In this document: positions 1 to 7,178 of the stretch, one piece after another
Layout: each line of letters starts with the position of its first letter
How positions within the stretch are numbered: position 1 is the stretch's first letter
DNA from: Bacteroidota bacterium
Lineage (GTDB): Bacteria; Bacteroidota; Bacteroidia; Chitinophagales; LD1
Direction of reading: 5' to 3'
Length of the DNA: 7,212 bases
NCBI GenBank assembly: GCA_018267355.1
Contig: JAFDYP010000485.1
Coordinates: 1 to 7,212 of the forward strand
Program-made: the position numbers and the translations under genes
Notes under the pieces: model-generated
Seen by the model: only the letters and a program-made list of their open reading frames with translations
The model's database searches: none
What the model was told of the DNA's origin: nothing

Positions 1-84
1 AACCTCAGCTACAACTTGCAATTTAAAGGCTAAACCGTAATCCCGCTGACTACGCCTTGGGCGCGCTGGTGTTTCTTCTTCCAT
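1..84 (-). CDS. IS3-type OrfA transposase, N-terminal fragment (runs off left edge)
   Basis: An ATG at 84-82 opens 28 codons with no stop before the window edge. The peptide begins MEEETPARPRRSQRDYG and continues LAFKLQVVAEV. The pattern of basic residues, then Y-x-x-x-F-K-L-x-V-V-x-E-V, is what I recognise from the start of the helix-turn-helix DNA-binding domain of IS3/IS911-type OrfA proteins, which bind the element's ends and, by programmed frameshifting, form OrfAB transposase. No Shine-Dalgarno sequence precedes it. It reads the same way as clpC, just downstream of the clpC terminator. The identification rests on about 15 informative residues, so it is probable, not certain. Whether the gene is intact cannot be judged here. 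Confidence 0.6.
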   Translation of the reverse strand, partial: MEEETPARPRRSQRDYGLAFKLQVVAEV

Positions 85-125
85 ATATAAGTCGATTTGT
101 TGTCAACTTATTTTAGGACGAGACA
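1..125 (-). mobile_element. Terminal segment of a probable IS3-family insertion sequence (cut by window edge)
   Basis: The segment holds the 5' part of a transposase-like reading frame (1-84, minus) preceded by about 40 bp of non-coding DNA. Read on the minus strand the outer edge begins TGTCTCGTCC and continues into AAAATAAGTTGACA, which fits the usual IS3-family pattern of a terminal repeat starting with TG a few tens of bases before orfA. The outer boundary at about 125 is inferred from that TG and from the nearby clpC terminator; the opposite end and any target duplication lie outside the window. It could also be a truncated remnant rather than a complete element. Confidence 0.55.
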
Positions 126-134
126 AAGCCAAAA

Positions 135-164
135 TAAAAGCCCGGTTTTGTGGCCGGGCTTTTA
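135..164 (-). terminator. Rho-independent terminator of clpC
   Basis: An 11-bp perfect stem (135-145 with 154-164, GC-rich core GCCCGG/CCGGGC) encloses an 8-base loop. On the minus strand the hairpin ends in a T-rich run and lies 22 bp past the clpC stop codon. The stem's A/T-rich base also gives a short T run on the plus strand, so it may work in both directions and insulate clpC from the neighbouring IS element. Confidence 0.88.
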
Positions 165-186
165 GTAGTGTATATCACGAAGATAG

Positions 187-2748
187 TTATTCTCCGGTTT
201 GTGTTTCTGCCTTTTTCTTTGGCGTCTTGTGAGAGATCTTGAGCGTCTTACCCTCCTTGTCATAGTCTACTGTAAATATATCGCCGGGTTTCGCATTGGC
301 GCGGAGGATCTCCTCGGCCAGCGGGTCTTCGACATATTTCTGTATAGCCCTATGGAGAGGACGCGCACCGAATGCAGGGTCGTAACCCTTATCCACTAGG
401 AACTCTTTTGCCTCATCGGTCAGCTTGATCTCATAGCCCAGCGTGAGCAGGCGGCCTACCACATCCTTCAGCGCAATGTCGATGATCTTGAAGATAGACT
501 TCTTCTCCAGAGAATTGAAGATCACTACGTCGTCAATACGGTTGAGGAATTCTGGAGAGAAAGTCCTCTTGAGCGCCTTTGATATGACATTCTTTGACAT
601 CTCATCGCTCTGCTCAGACCTGGTCTGTGTGGCAAAGCCCACTCCGGTACCAAAGTCCTTCAGGTCGCGGGCACCGATATTCGATGTCATGATGATCAGC
701 GTATTCTTGAAATCCACTTTGCGGCCAAGACTATCTGTGAGGATACCGTCGTCAAATACCTGCAGGAGGATGTTGAATACATCAGGATGGGCCTTCTCGA
801 TCTCATCGAGCAGCACTACTGAATATGGCTTGCGGCGGACTTTCTCTGTCAGCTGGCCACCTTCTTCGTAGCCCACATATCCCGGAGGCGCACCGACCAG
901 ACGAGATACAGAGAACTTCTCCATATACTCACTCATATCTATGCGGATCAGCGCCTCCTCAGAGTCAAACATATAGCGTGCGATAGCTTTAGCCAGCTCT
1001 GTTTTGCCTACACCAGTAGGGCCAAGGAATATGAATGTGCCAATAGGTTTTTTAGGATCTTTCAGACCTACGCGGTTGCGCTGGATAGCCTTTACGATCT
1101 TGGTCACCGCCTCATCCTGTCCTATCACTGCGCCTTGCAGCTCAGTGCCCATATTCAGGAGCTTAGAGCCTTCGGTCTGCGCTACTTTGCTCACAGGTAT
1201 GCCGGTCATCATAGCTACTACCTCAGCGATATCCTCTTCACCCACCGGATAGCGGGCGTTTTTAGAGTCTTCCTCCCAGAGGTTCTTAGCTTTCTCCAGC
1301 TCTTCCAGCAGATTCTTCTCCCTGTCGCGCAGTCTGGCAGCCTCTTCATACTTCTGAGACTTGACCACCTGGTTTTTCTCAGTTTTGATATCCTCTACCG
1401 CCTTCTCCAGTTCGGTAATGGTCTTAGGTACGTGGATATTCTTCAGGTGCACGCGTGCGCCTACTTCATCCAGTACGTCTATCGCCTTATCCGGGAAAAA
1501 TCGGTCAGTGATGTAGCGTCCTGAAAGTTTCACGCAGGCCTGGATTGCATCATTAGAATATTCTACACTGTGGTACTCTTCATACTTCGGTTTGATATTG
1601 GTCAGGATCTGTACCGTCTCATCTGCAGAAGGCGGATCAATGATAACCTTCTGGAAGCGGCGGTCAAGCGCGCCATCCTTCTCTATATACTGACGGTACT
1701 CGTCCAGCGTAGAGGCACCGATGCACTGCAGCTCTCCACGTGCGAGGGCCGGTTTAAAGATATTAGAAGCATCCAGTGAACCTGTAGCACCACCGGCACC
1801 TACTATGGTGTGGATCTCATCTATGAAGAGGATCACGTCGCGGTTTTTCTCCAGCTCGGTCATGATCGCCTTCATACGCTCCTCAAACTGGCCGCGGTAC
1901 TTGGTACCTGCCACGAGAGCAGCCATATCCAGCATCACGATGCGCTTATTAAAGAGCACGCGGCTTACTTTCTTTTGTATGATACGGAGGGCGAGGCCCT
2001 CTACTACAGCAGTTTTACCCACGCCCGGCTCACCGATCAGGATCGGATTATTCTTTTTGCGGCGGCTGAGGATCTGGCTCACGCGCTCGATCTCAGCCTC
2101 ACGGCCTACGATCGGGTCTAGTGTGCCCTCCTCGGCGGCGGCGGTCACGTCGCGGCCAAAATTATCAAGTACGGGCGTCTTAGACTTGGTATTACCCGGC
2201 TTTTTGGCAGCCGGCTGGCTGCCACAACTACCGCGACCCTTGTCGTCTTCGTATGCATCTTCGTCTCCGGAGTCACCAGGCAGTTCTGAGCGTGGAGTAT
2301 CCTTGATGTCGTTTTGCACAAGCTCCAGCTCAGACTTGAAGACGTCATAGTCTACATCATGCTGTGCCAGTATCTGGGTCACGATGTTGTCTTTGTTTTT
2401 CAGGATAGAGAGCATGAGGTGCTCCGTGCCTATCACATCGCTCTTCATGACCTTGGCCTCGAGCACAGTGATCTTCAGGACTTTTTCGGCCTGTTTGGTG
2501 AGCGGCAGGGAGTTGGGATTGTACACGGTCTTAGATACTTTATCCTTGATCGAGTCTTCTACCAGTTTGCGCAGCATCACAGGGTCTACCTGTAGAGATT
2601 TGAGGGTCTTGATGGCGAGTCCCTCTCCCTCGCGTATCAGGCCGAGCAGCAGGTGCTCTATGCCTATAAAGTCATGACCGAGCCTGAGGGCCTCCTCGCG
2701 GCTGTAGGAGATGACCTCCTTGACTTTCGGTGAAAATTTTGCTTCCAT
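187..2748 (-). CDS. clpC: ClpC, Hsp100 AAA+ unfoldase of the Clp protease
   Basis: ClpC is a cytoplasmic ATP-driven hexameric unfoldase that feeds substrates into the ClpP peptidase. At 853 residues it has the full family length and order: two ClpN repeats (about 4-145), an acidic then basic low-complexity linker (about 146-192), the first AAA+ domain with Walker A GEPGVGKT (239-246), Walker B ending D310-E311 and arginines 363-364, a UVR-type coiled coil (about 452-490), then the second AAA+ domain with Walker A GPTGVGKT (576-583), Walker B D648-E649 and sensor-2 GARP (794-797). V703-G704-F705 matches the ClpP-docking loop, so a ClpP partner encoded elsewhere is expected. The UVR motif separates it from ClpB. 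The ATG at 2748 gives the usual MEAKFSP start. It appears monocistronic, with a -7 box upstream and a strong hairpin downstream; no ctsR, mcsA or mcsB is adjacent. Confidence 0.98.
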   Translation of the reverse strand: MEAKFSPKVKEVISYSREEALRLGHDFIGIEHLLLGLIREGEGLAIKTLKSLQVDPVMLRKLVEDSIKDKVSKTVYNPNSLPLTKQAEKVLKITVLEAKVMKSDVIGTEHLMLSILKNKDNIVTQILAQHDVDYDVFKSELELVQNDIKDTPRSELPGDSGDEDAYEDDKGRGSCGSQPAAKKPGNTKSKTPVLDNFGRDVTAAAEEGTLDPIVGREAEIERVSQILSRRKKNNPILIGEPGVGKTAVVEGLALRIIQKKVSRVLFNKRIVMLDMAALVAGTKYRGQFEERMKAIMTELEKNRDVILFIDEIHTIVGAGGATGSLDASNIFKPALARGELQCIGASTLDEYRQYIEKDGALDRRFQKVIIDPPSADETVQILTNIKPKYEEYHSVEYSNDAIQACVKLSGRYITDRFFPDKAIDVLDEVGARVHLKNIHVPKTITELEKAVEDIKTEKNQVVKSQKYEEAARLRDREKNLLEELEKAKNLWEEDSKNARYPVGEEDIAEVVAMMTGIPVSKVAQTEGSKLLNMGTELQGAVIGQDEAVTKIVKAIQRNRVGLKDPKKPIGTFIFLGPTGVGKTELAKAIARYMFDSEEALIRIDMSEYMEKFSVSRLVGAPPGYVGYEEGGQLTEKVRRKPYSVVLLDEIEKAHPDVFNILLQVFDDGILTDSLGRKVDFKNTLIIMTSNIGARDLKDFGTGVGFATQTRSEQSDEMSKNVISKALKRTFSPEFLNRIDDVVIFNSLEKKSIFKIIDIALKDVVGRLLTLGYEIKLTDEAKEFLVDKGYDPAFGARPLHRAIQKYVEDPLAEEILRANAKPGDIFTVDYDKEGKTLKISHKTPKKKAETQTGE

Positions 2749-3216
2749 TCTATCTTAATTTCAAATACTAAACCAAATATATACTACTGCCAAAATGGCT
2801 AACCGTGATTTTGTGTTTTATTGGCATATCGCCTCCTGTACTGTCAAGGTTTGCCTATTAAACGCGCTCCTGGCATTTTCCTTATAATTTAAACCTCCTT
2901 TGAGCCGGCGTCAATAGCTATATGGCGCATAGCGGGCAGGTTTATTGTGTTGCCTCGGATAAATGTAAGCATTTTGAGATAGATGGTCTGTCACCATAGC
3001 GTCAAAATGTAACCGCCGCCCGTGGATACGGAGCTTTTTTGATACAGACGGCTGGCGGGCTTCTTTAGTTGGTTTTTTTGTGGTGATGAGGATATATCTG
3101 CCCGCGTTGAGCCGATGGCATCTCCGGCGCAAAAAAACAAGGCTAATTACATTTCATAGAGATTTTTATTTATTTTTCGTCGCAAAGCCTAGATTAGCAC
3201 TCAATAAACTCAAGCC
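2749..3216. other. 468-bp divergent intergenic region between clpC and the STAS gene
   Basis: I see no supported gene here. The clpC-proximal part holds the -7 box noted separately. An imperfect AT-rich stretch with A7 and T-rich runs covers about 3130-3180, where TATTTTTC (3171-3178) is a one-mismatch TAnnTTTG match that could start the STAS-rnz transcript. A small inverted repeat GCTAT/ATAGC lies at 2917-2933. A minus-strand frame (2911-3132, 73 codons) and a plus-strand frame (2795-2887, 30 codons) are open but resemble nothing I know. The composition is more AT-rich than the flanking genes. No tRNA, riboswitch or IS end was recognised. Confidence 0.6.
2774..2781 (-). promoter_or_regulatory. 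Candidate Bacteroidota -7 promoter box for clpC
   Basis: The minus strand reads TATATTTG, an exact match to the TAnnTTTG element used by the Bacteroidota primary sigma factor. Transcription would begin about 6-7 bases later, near 2767, leaving a leader of roughly 19 bases before the clpC ATG. No clear TTG -33 element is present at 19-20 bases upstream; the nearest is a TTA at about 18 bases. The leader has no Shine-Dalgarno sequence. Confidence 0.5.
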
Positions 3217-3585
3217 ATGAAATTTTCCATTGACAAAAGAGAGCGGTTCTGTGTACTGAAAATAGATGAGGAGAAACTGCTTAGCAACTTCGCCCCGCTG
3301 CTGAAGTCTGAGCTCGTGATGCTGCATACAGAAGGATTCAAGAATATCATCCTGGACCTCTCTCCTGTACAGTTTGTCGATTCATCAGGCCTGAGCGCCC
3401 TGCTGGTAGGCAATCGCCTCAGCAAAGAATCCGGTGGCACTTTTGTGCTGACCAATCTCAATACACATATCCAGAAACTGATCAAAATATCTCAGCTGGA
3501 GTCTATACTGAATATCGTGCCTACGCTGGCTGAGTCTATAGACTTTGTGATGATGGAGGAGCTGGACAGAGACCTCAGAGGATAA
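3217..3585 (+). CDS. STAS-domain protein, anti-sigma-factor antagonist family
   Basis: This 122-residue protein is a single STAS domain, the fold of SpoIIAA and RsbV. In that family an unphosphorylated antagonist captures an anti-sigma kinase, and phosphorylation of a serine in the D-S-S-G-L motif releases it. Here the motif is D55-S56-S57-G58-L59, preceded by the typical strand IILDLSPVQFVD (44-55), with S57 aligning to the phospho-acceptor of SpoIIAA. The C-terminal tail beyond about residue 108 is acidic (E114, E115, D117, D119). No cognate kinase, phosphatase or sigma factor lies in the window, so the pathway is unknown. It leads a probable two-gene operon with rnz, 13 bp downstream. The ATG at 3217 has an A-rich leader without a Shine-Dalgarno sequence; the start matches the expected first beta strand. 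The family call is firm, the partner and role are not. Confidence 0.93.
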   Translation: MKFSIDKRERFCVLKIDEEKLLSNFAPLLKSELVMLHTEGFKNIILDLSPVQFVDSSGLSALLVGNRLSKESGGTFVLTNLNTHIQKLIKISQLESILNIVPTLAESIDFVMMEELDRDLRG

Positions 3586-3598
3586 AAAAAACAGGCGC

Positions 3599-4510
3599 AT
3601 GCATTTTGAGCTCACGATACTGGGCAGCAATGGCGCCATACCCGCCTACGACCGGCACCCCACTTCCCACTTTCTGAATTACAACGGCGATGGTTTCCTG
3701 CTGGACTGCGGCGAGGGTACCCAGATGCAGATGGCGAGATATAATATCAAGCGCGGCCGCCTGGACCATATATTTATCACTCATCTTCACGGCGATCATT
3801 TCTTTGGCCTCATGGGTCTGATCACTTCATTCAACCTCAACTACCGCGAGCATACCCTGCATATACATGGGCCGAAAGGTATAGAGGAGATCGTGCGTGC
3901 ACACTTCACCTATGCACAGACGCAGCTGCGCTACGCTATAGAATTTCACGTAGTGACTGACGACAGGCCGCAGGTGGTCTATGAGAATAGCCAGCTGACC
4001 GTAGAGAGCATCATACTGCGGCACAGGATACCGACCACGGGCTACCTTTTTCGCGAGAAGCCAGGGCAACGAAAAATACTGCCTGAGAAGATCGCGCTGC
4101 ATGAGATACCTGTGAGCGAGATAGGCAGGATAAAGCAAGGGGCAGACTATACTAAGCCTGATGGCTCCGTGATAGCCAATCACGACCTGACCACTGACCC
4201 AGCTCCGGCACGGAGTTATGCTTTCTGCACGGATACGGTTTATACGGAGACCTTTCTGGATCAGATACAGGGAGTCAGTGTGCTGTACCATGAGGCGACT
4301 TTCGTCAATATGCATAGGGAGCGTGCGGCTGAGACCATGCACTCTACTACTACAGAGGCGGCTACCATTGCGCTAAAAGCAAATGCCGGCAAACTGATCA
4401 TAGGCCACTACTCAGCACGCTACGAAGATCTGGCACCGCTGCTCGAGGAGTGCAAGGAGGTATTCACTAATACAGCACTGGCTATAGAGGGCCAGTCATA
4501 TATTATCTAA
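3599..4510 (+). CDS. rnz: Ribonuclease Z (tRNA 3' endonuclease)
   Basis: RNase Z cuts the 3' trailer from tRNA precursors, mainly those without an encoded CCA, in the cytoplasm. The 303-residue length is normal for the short bacterial form. It is a metallo-beta-lactamase fold enzyme: the N-terminal strand MHFELTILGSNGAIP, D36-C-G-E-G-T-Q42, and the zinc motif H62-L-H64-G-D66-H67. Further ligands by family comparison are H142, D212 (in CTDT) and H270 (in GHYSARY). The HEAT motif at 231-234, which follows D212, is typical of this family rather than of hydrolytic beta-lactamases. Residues about 152-190 form the flexible exosite arm that grips tRNA. It follows the STAS gene by 13 bp, so co-transcription is likely. 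A 6-bp inverted repeat (4477-4496) near its end lacks a T tract, and only 7 bp separate its stop from the convergent transporter gene. Confidence 0.97.
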   Translation: MHFELTILGSNGAIPAYDRHPTSHFLNYNGDGFLLDCGEGTQMQMARYNIKRGRLDHIFITHLHGDHFFGLMGLITSFNLNYREHTLHIHGPKGIEEIVRAHFTYAQTQLRYAIEFHVVTDDRPQVVYENSQLTVESIILRHRIPTTGYLFREKPGQRKILPEKIALHEIPVSEIGRIKQGADYTKPDGSVIANHDLTTDPAPARSYAFCTDTVYTETFLDQIQGVSVLYHEATFVNMHRERAAETMHSTTTEAATIALKANAGKLIIGHYSARYEDLAPLLEECKEVFTNTALAIEGQSYII

Positions 4511-4517
4511 CAGAACT

Positions 4518-5543
4518 TCAGGCTTTCTTTTCGTCAAAAATGCCATGTATCTCACGTAGCTGATGCTTACGGTTTACGATAGCATTATCAAAACTCCATT
4601 CTATCTTTTTCTCAAAAGGGTGCTGGCGTACTTTGCAGTCTTTCATCAGGCATAGCGGGCAGCTGGTAGGCAGGCATGGGTCCGGATGTATGAAAACCTC
4701 CACAGGATACTCACTGTGCGTATTGATCAGTTCGGCTACGTCGTCTATCTCTGTATGCGTCTGCTCCAGGGTGTAGTACCAGGGCATGGTGACATGACAA
4801 TCTATATGCAGGGTACTGCCATACTGTATCACGCGCAGGTTGTGTACATCTATCCACGGGTCACGGCGGTGCTGATTAAGGTCGGCTACTATGGGATTAA
4901 TAATATCGGCATCAGTCTCATCCATGATGCCCTGCAGGGATTTGCGTACCAGTTTGTAACCTGTGATAGAGACATAAAGGCCCGCCAGTATCGCAAAAAC
5001 ATTATCCAGCACCGGCATGTCTGTGAGCCAGATCACTACCACTCCTATCAGGATACCCAGAGAGATATAGCCATCTGTCTGCAGATGCTTGCCATCGGCC
5101 TCCAGTATCAGTGAGCGATAGGTTTTGGCTTTGCGCTCGAGGTAGAGCCCGATGGCGAAGTTGGCAAGCCCCGTCACGATTATGAGCACTGCTCCGATCT
5201 CCATATGGGCCACTGGCTCCGGGTGCACGAATCCCAGTATCGCCTTCCATACTATCAGTAGTGATGCAATGAGGATCAGTACGCCCTCAAATCCCGCAGA
5301 GAGAAATTCAATTTTGCCGTGGCCATAGGGGTGATCAAGGTCTTTAGGCTTAGCGGAGAGGAAGAGACTGTACAGGGCAAAGGCCCCGGCTACGATATTG
5401 ACGATAGCCTCCAGTGCATCTGTGAGGATCGTATTGGAATGTGTGAAGTAGTACGCTGCAAACTTCACCATCATGATAAACACTCCGAGCACCACAGCCA
5501 TCTGCTGTATCCTTAGAATGCTTTTCTCTCTATTGTCTTGCAC
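4518..5543 (-). CDS. Cation diffusion facilitator (CDF) family metal efflux transporter
   Basis: CDF proteins are inner-membrane dimers that export divalent metals such as Zn, Fe or Mn in exchange for protons. Six hydrophobic segments are visible (about 15-33, 40-63, 83-103, 115-135, 158-174, 178-196), followed by a cytoplasmic ferredoxin-like C-terminal domain (about 205-288). HPYGHGK (71-77) is the conserved loop after helix 2. H153-x-x-x-D157 in helix 5 is the expected half of the transport site, but helix 2 carries E45 and N49 where HxxxD or DxxxD is usual. The tail has C290, C295, C298 and C303, a further possible metal site. The start is GTG at 5543; the next ATG (residue 15) would put the protein start at the edge of helix 1, so GTG is preferred. 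It is transcribed alone, downstream of the proS terminator. The exported metal cannot be told from sequence. Confidence 0.93.
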   Translation of the reverse strand: MQDNREKSILRIQQMAVVLGVFIMMVKFAAYYFTHSNTILTDALEAIVNIVAGAFALYSLFLSAKPKDLDHPYGHGKIEFLSAGFEGVLILIASLLIVWKAILGFVHPEPVAHMEIGAVLIIVTGLANFAIGLYLERKAKTYRSLILEADGKHLQTDGYISLGILIGVVVIWLTDMPVLDNVFAILAGLYVSITGYKLVRKSLQGIMDETDADIINPIVADLNQHRRDPWIDVHNLRVIQYGSTLHIDCHVTMPWYYTLEQTHTEIDDVAELINTHSEYPVEVFIHPDPCLPTSCPLCLMKDCKVRQHPFEKKIEWSFDNAIVNRKHQLREIHGIFDEKKA

Positions 5544-5547
5544 GTGG

Positions 5548-5555
5548 CAAACTTA
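5548..5555 (-). promoter_or_regulatory. Candidate Bacteroidota -7 promoter box for the CDF gene
   Basis: The minus strand reads TAAGTTTG, an exact TAnnTTTG match placed between the proS terminator and the CDF start. No TTG -33 element is visible at the usual distance. The predicted transcription start falls near 5542, practically on the GTG start codon, which implies a leaderless message, translation from the ATG at 5501, or a chance match. Confidence 0.4.
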
Positions 5556-5598
5556 GTGAAAGAAATAGTGATGATGCGTACTGCTTTGCTAAAAATGG

Positions 5599-5625
5599 AA
5601 AGAGCCGCGACATGCACGGCTCTTT
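5599..5625 (-). terminator. Rho-independent terminator of proS
   Basis: A perfect 9-bp stem AAAGAGCCG/CGGCTCTTT (5599-5607 with 5617-5625) surrounds a 9-base loop, 19 bp past the proS stop codon. On the minus strand it is followed by CC and a T5 run. The plus-strand side also has TTTT, so weak two-way function is possible, although no plus-strand gene ends here. Confidence 0.82.
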
Positions 5626-5644
5626 TATATAATCTAGTAATAGA

Positions 5645-7117
5645 TTAATATGCTCTGGCAAATATCACCCGCTCCTTTGAAGGTGCGCCCGAGAATATGC
5701 ACTTGCCTTCTTCCTGAGGATTATTCAAAGGTATGCACCGGATGGTGGCTTTGGTCAGTTCTTTTATTTTCTCCTCAGTCTCAGAGCTGCCATCCCAGTG
5801 AGCAGATATGAAGCCCGGCTCCTCTATCAGTTTCAGGAATTCCTCCCAAGTGTCAGCCTTGCGGATATGGCTCTCGCGGAAGGCGAGCGCCTTGTTGTAC
5901 ATATTTTGCTGGACATCGTTCAGCAGATTGTCGATGTGATCTGCTATGCCGTCAAAAGATACAGTGCCTTTCTCCTTAGTATCGCGGCGGGCCACCTCTA
6001 CGGTATTGCCCTCATAGTCGCGCATACCCATAGCCAGGCGCACGGGTACACCGCGCATCTCATACTCCGCAAATTTAAAGCCCGGACGCTTCTGGTCATC
6101 ATCGTCAAATTTGGCAGAGATGCCACGCTTCTTTAGCTCGTCCAGCAGGGGCTTCATTTTGTCGTAGATCTTATTGAGGTCTTCTGCGCCTTTGTGGATC
6201 GGCACGATCACTACTTGGAGTGGAGCGAGCTTCGGAGGCAGTACGAGACCATCGTCATCGCTATGTGCCATGATGAGCGCGCCGATGAGCCGTGTAGAGA
6301 CGCCCCATGAGGTAGCCCATACGTGTTCTTGTTTGCCTTCTTTGTTGAGGAACTGCACATCAAAAGCCTTGGCAAAGTTCTGGCCGAGGAAGTGAGAGGT
6401 GCCCGCCTGCAGCGCTTGCCCATCCTGCATCATAGCCTCTATGCAGTATGTCTCCACCGCACCTGCGAAGCGCTCATTAGGGCTCTTGCGGCCACGGATC
6501 ACCGGTAGCGCCATGTAGGTCTCAGCGAAGTGAGCATATACCTCCAGCATACGCTCAGTCTCCTCTATCGCCTCCTGTGCTGTGGAGTGAGCTGTGTGGC
6601 CCTCCTGCCAGAGAAACTCGGCTGTACGCAGGAAGAGACGGGTACGCATTTCCCAGCGCATTACGTTTGCCCACTGATTGATGAGCAGTGGCAGGTCACG
6701 GTAGGATTGTATCCAGTTCTTGTATTGATTCCAGATGATGGTCTCAGACGTAGGGCGTATGATCAGTTCTTCTTCTAGCTTTGCCTCTGGGTCTACTATT
6801 ACGCCTTTGCCGTCTGGGTCGTTCTTCAGGCGGTAGTGTGTCACTACAGCGCATTCTTTGGCGAAGCCCTCTACGTGAGCAGCTTCCTTGCTGAGAAAGC
6901 TCTTTGGGATTAACAGCGGGAAATATGCATTGACGTGGCCGGTGTCTTTAAACATTTTATCCAGTGCACCCTGCATCCGCTCCCAGATGCCAAAGCCATA
7001 AGGGCGGATCACCATACAGCCACGTACAGGAGAGTAGTCGGCCATACCGCTCTTTAGTACGAGGTCATTATACCACTTGGAGTAGTCCTCCTGCCTGCTT
7101 GTTATTTCTTTAGCCAT
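5645..7117 (-). CDS. proS: Prolyl-tRNA synthetase, archaeal/eukaryotic-type (ProS type 3)
   Basis: This cytoplasmic class II synthetase joins proline to tRNA-Pro. The 490-residue length matches the short archaeal/eukaryotic form, which lacks the editing insertion between motifs 2 and 3 of the E. coli type. Visible are RPTSETIIW (121-129), motif 2 around R154 to R164-T-A-E167 with the QEGHTAH loop (171-177), the proline-pocket region around 221-247, motif 3 with G272-V-S-T-R276, an anticodon-binding domain (about 300-400) and the C-terminal domain ending in the characteristic terminal tyrosine Y490. That domain normally carries a four-cysteine zinc site; here D442 and T447 stand at the first pair and S476 at the last, leaving C473, so zinc binding is probably lost. 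The start is ATG at 7117 with an A-rich leader and no Shine-Dalgarno sequence; no TAnnTTTG box is seen upstream within the window. It ends at its own terminator. Confidence 0.98.
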   Translation of the reverse strand: MAKEITSRQEDYSKWYNDLVLKSGMADYSPVRGCMVIRPYGFGIWERMQGALDKMFKDTGHVNAYFPLLIPKSFLSKEAAHVEGFAKECAVVTHYRLKNDPDGKGVIVDPEAKLEEELIIRPTSETIIWNQYKNWIQSYRDLPLLINQWANVMRWEMRTRLFLRTAEFLWQEGHTAHSTAQEAIEETERMLEVYAHFAETYMALPVIRGRKSPNERFAGAVETYCIEAMMQDGQALQAGTSHFLGQNFAKAFDVQFLNKEGKQEHVWATSWGVSTRLIGALIMAHSDDDGLVLPPKLAPLQVVIVPIHKGAEDLNKIYDKMKPLLDELKKRGISAKFDDDDQKRPGFKFAEYEMRGVPVRLAMGMRDYEGNTVEVARRDTKEKGTVSFDGIADHIDNLLNDVQQNMYNKALAFRESHIRKADTWEEFLKLIEEPGFISAHWDGSSETEEKIKELTKATIRCIPLNNPQEEGKCIFSGAPSKERVIFARAY

Positions 7118-7165
7118 TTTGTCTTTTATGTTTCTTTAACGCGGTTATAATTTATGTCGCAATGC

Positions 7166-7178
7166 TGCGTTATACGCA
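7166..7178. repeat. Small inverted repeat upstream of proS
   Basis: TGCGT-tat-ACGCA is a perfect 5-bp inverted repeat about 50 bp before the proS start codon, in otherwise AT-rich DNA. It could be a binding site or a short hairpin in the leader, or chance; nothing links it to a known regulator. Confidence 0.25.

Noticed and set aside
1..33. Plus-strand frame ending NLSYNLQFKG at a TAA, resembling the end of an outer-membrane protein
   Set aside because: Only ten codons are visible, and the opposite strand gives a longer, recognisable transposase start over the same bases.
1004..2350. Several long plus-strand frames opposite clpC
   Set aside because: They are antisense shadows of a well-conserved gene and have no recognisable domains or start signals.
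2795..2887. 30-codon hydrophobic plus-strand frame just upstream of clpC
   Set aside because: Too short, no start signal, and it lies where the clpC promoter region is expected.
3020..3040. CCGT/ACGG hairpin followed by T6, resembling a terminator
   Set aside because: Only a 4-bp stem, three bases separate it from the T run, and no plus-strand gene precedes it.
3055..3105. GCGGGC/GCCCGC inverted repeat with a 39-base loop
   Set aside because: Six GC-rich bases at this spacing are likely by chance, and no further pairing supports a structured RNA.
2911..3132. 73-codon minus-strand frame in the clpC/STAS gap
   Set aside because: Very basic, no recognisable domain, no start signal or promoter box, and it ends inside a region that otherwise looks non-coding.
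3827..4342. 171-codon minus-strand frame opposite rnz
   Set aside because: Lies antisense to clear RNase Z motifs and resembles no protein family.
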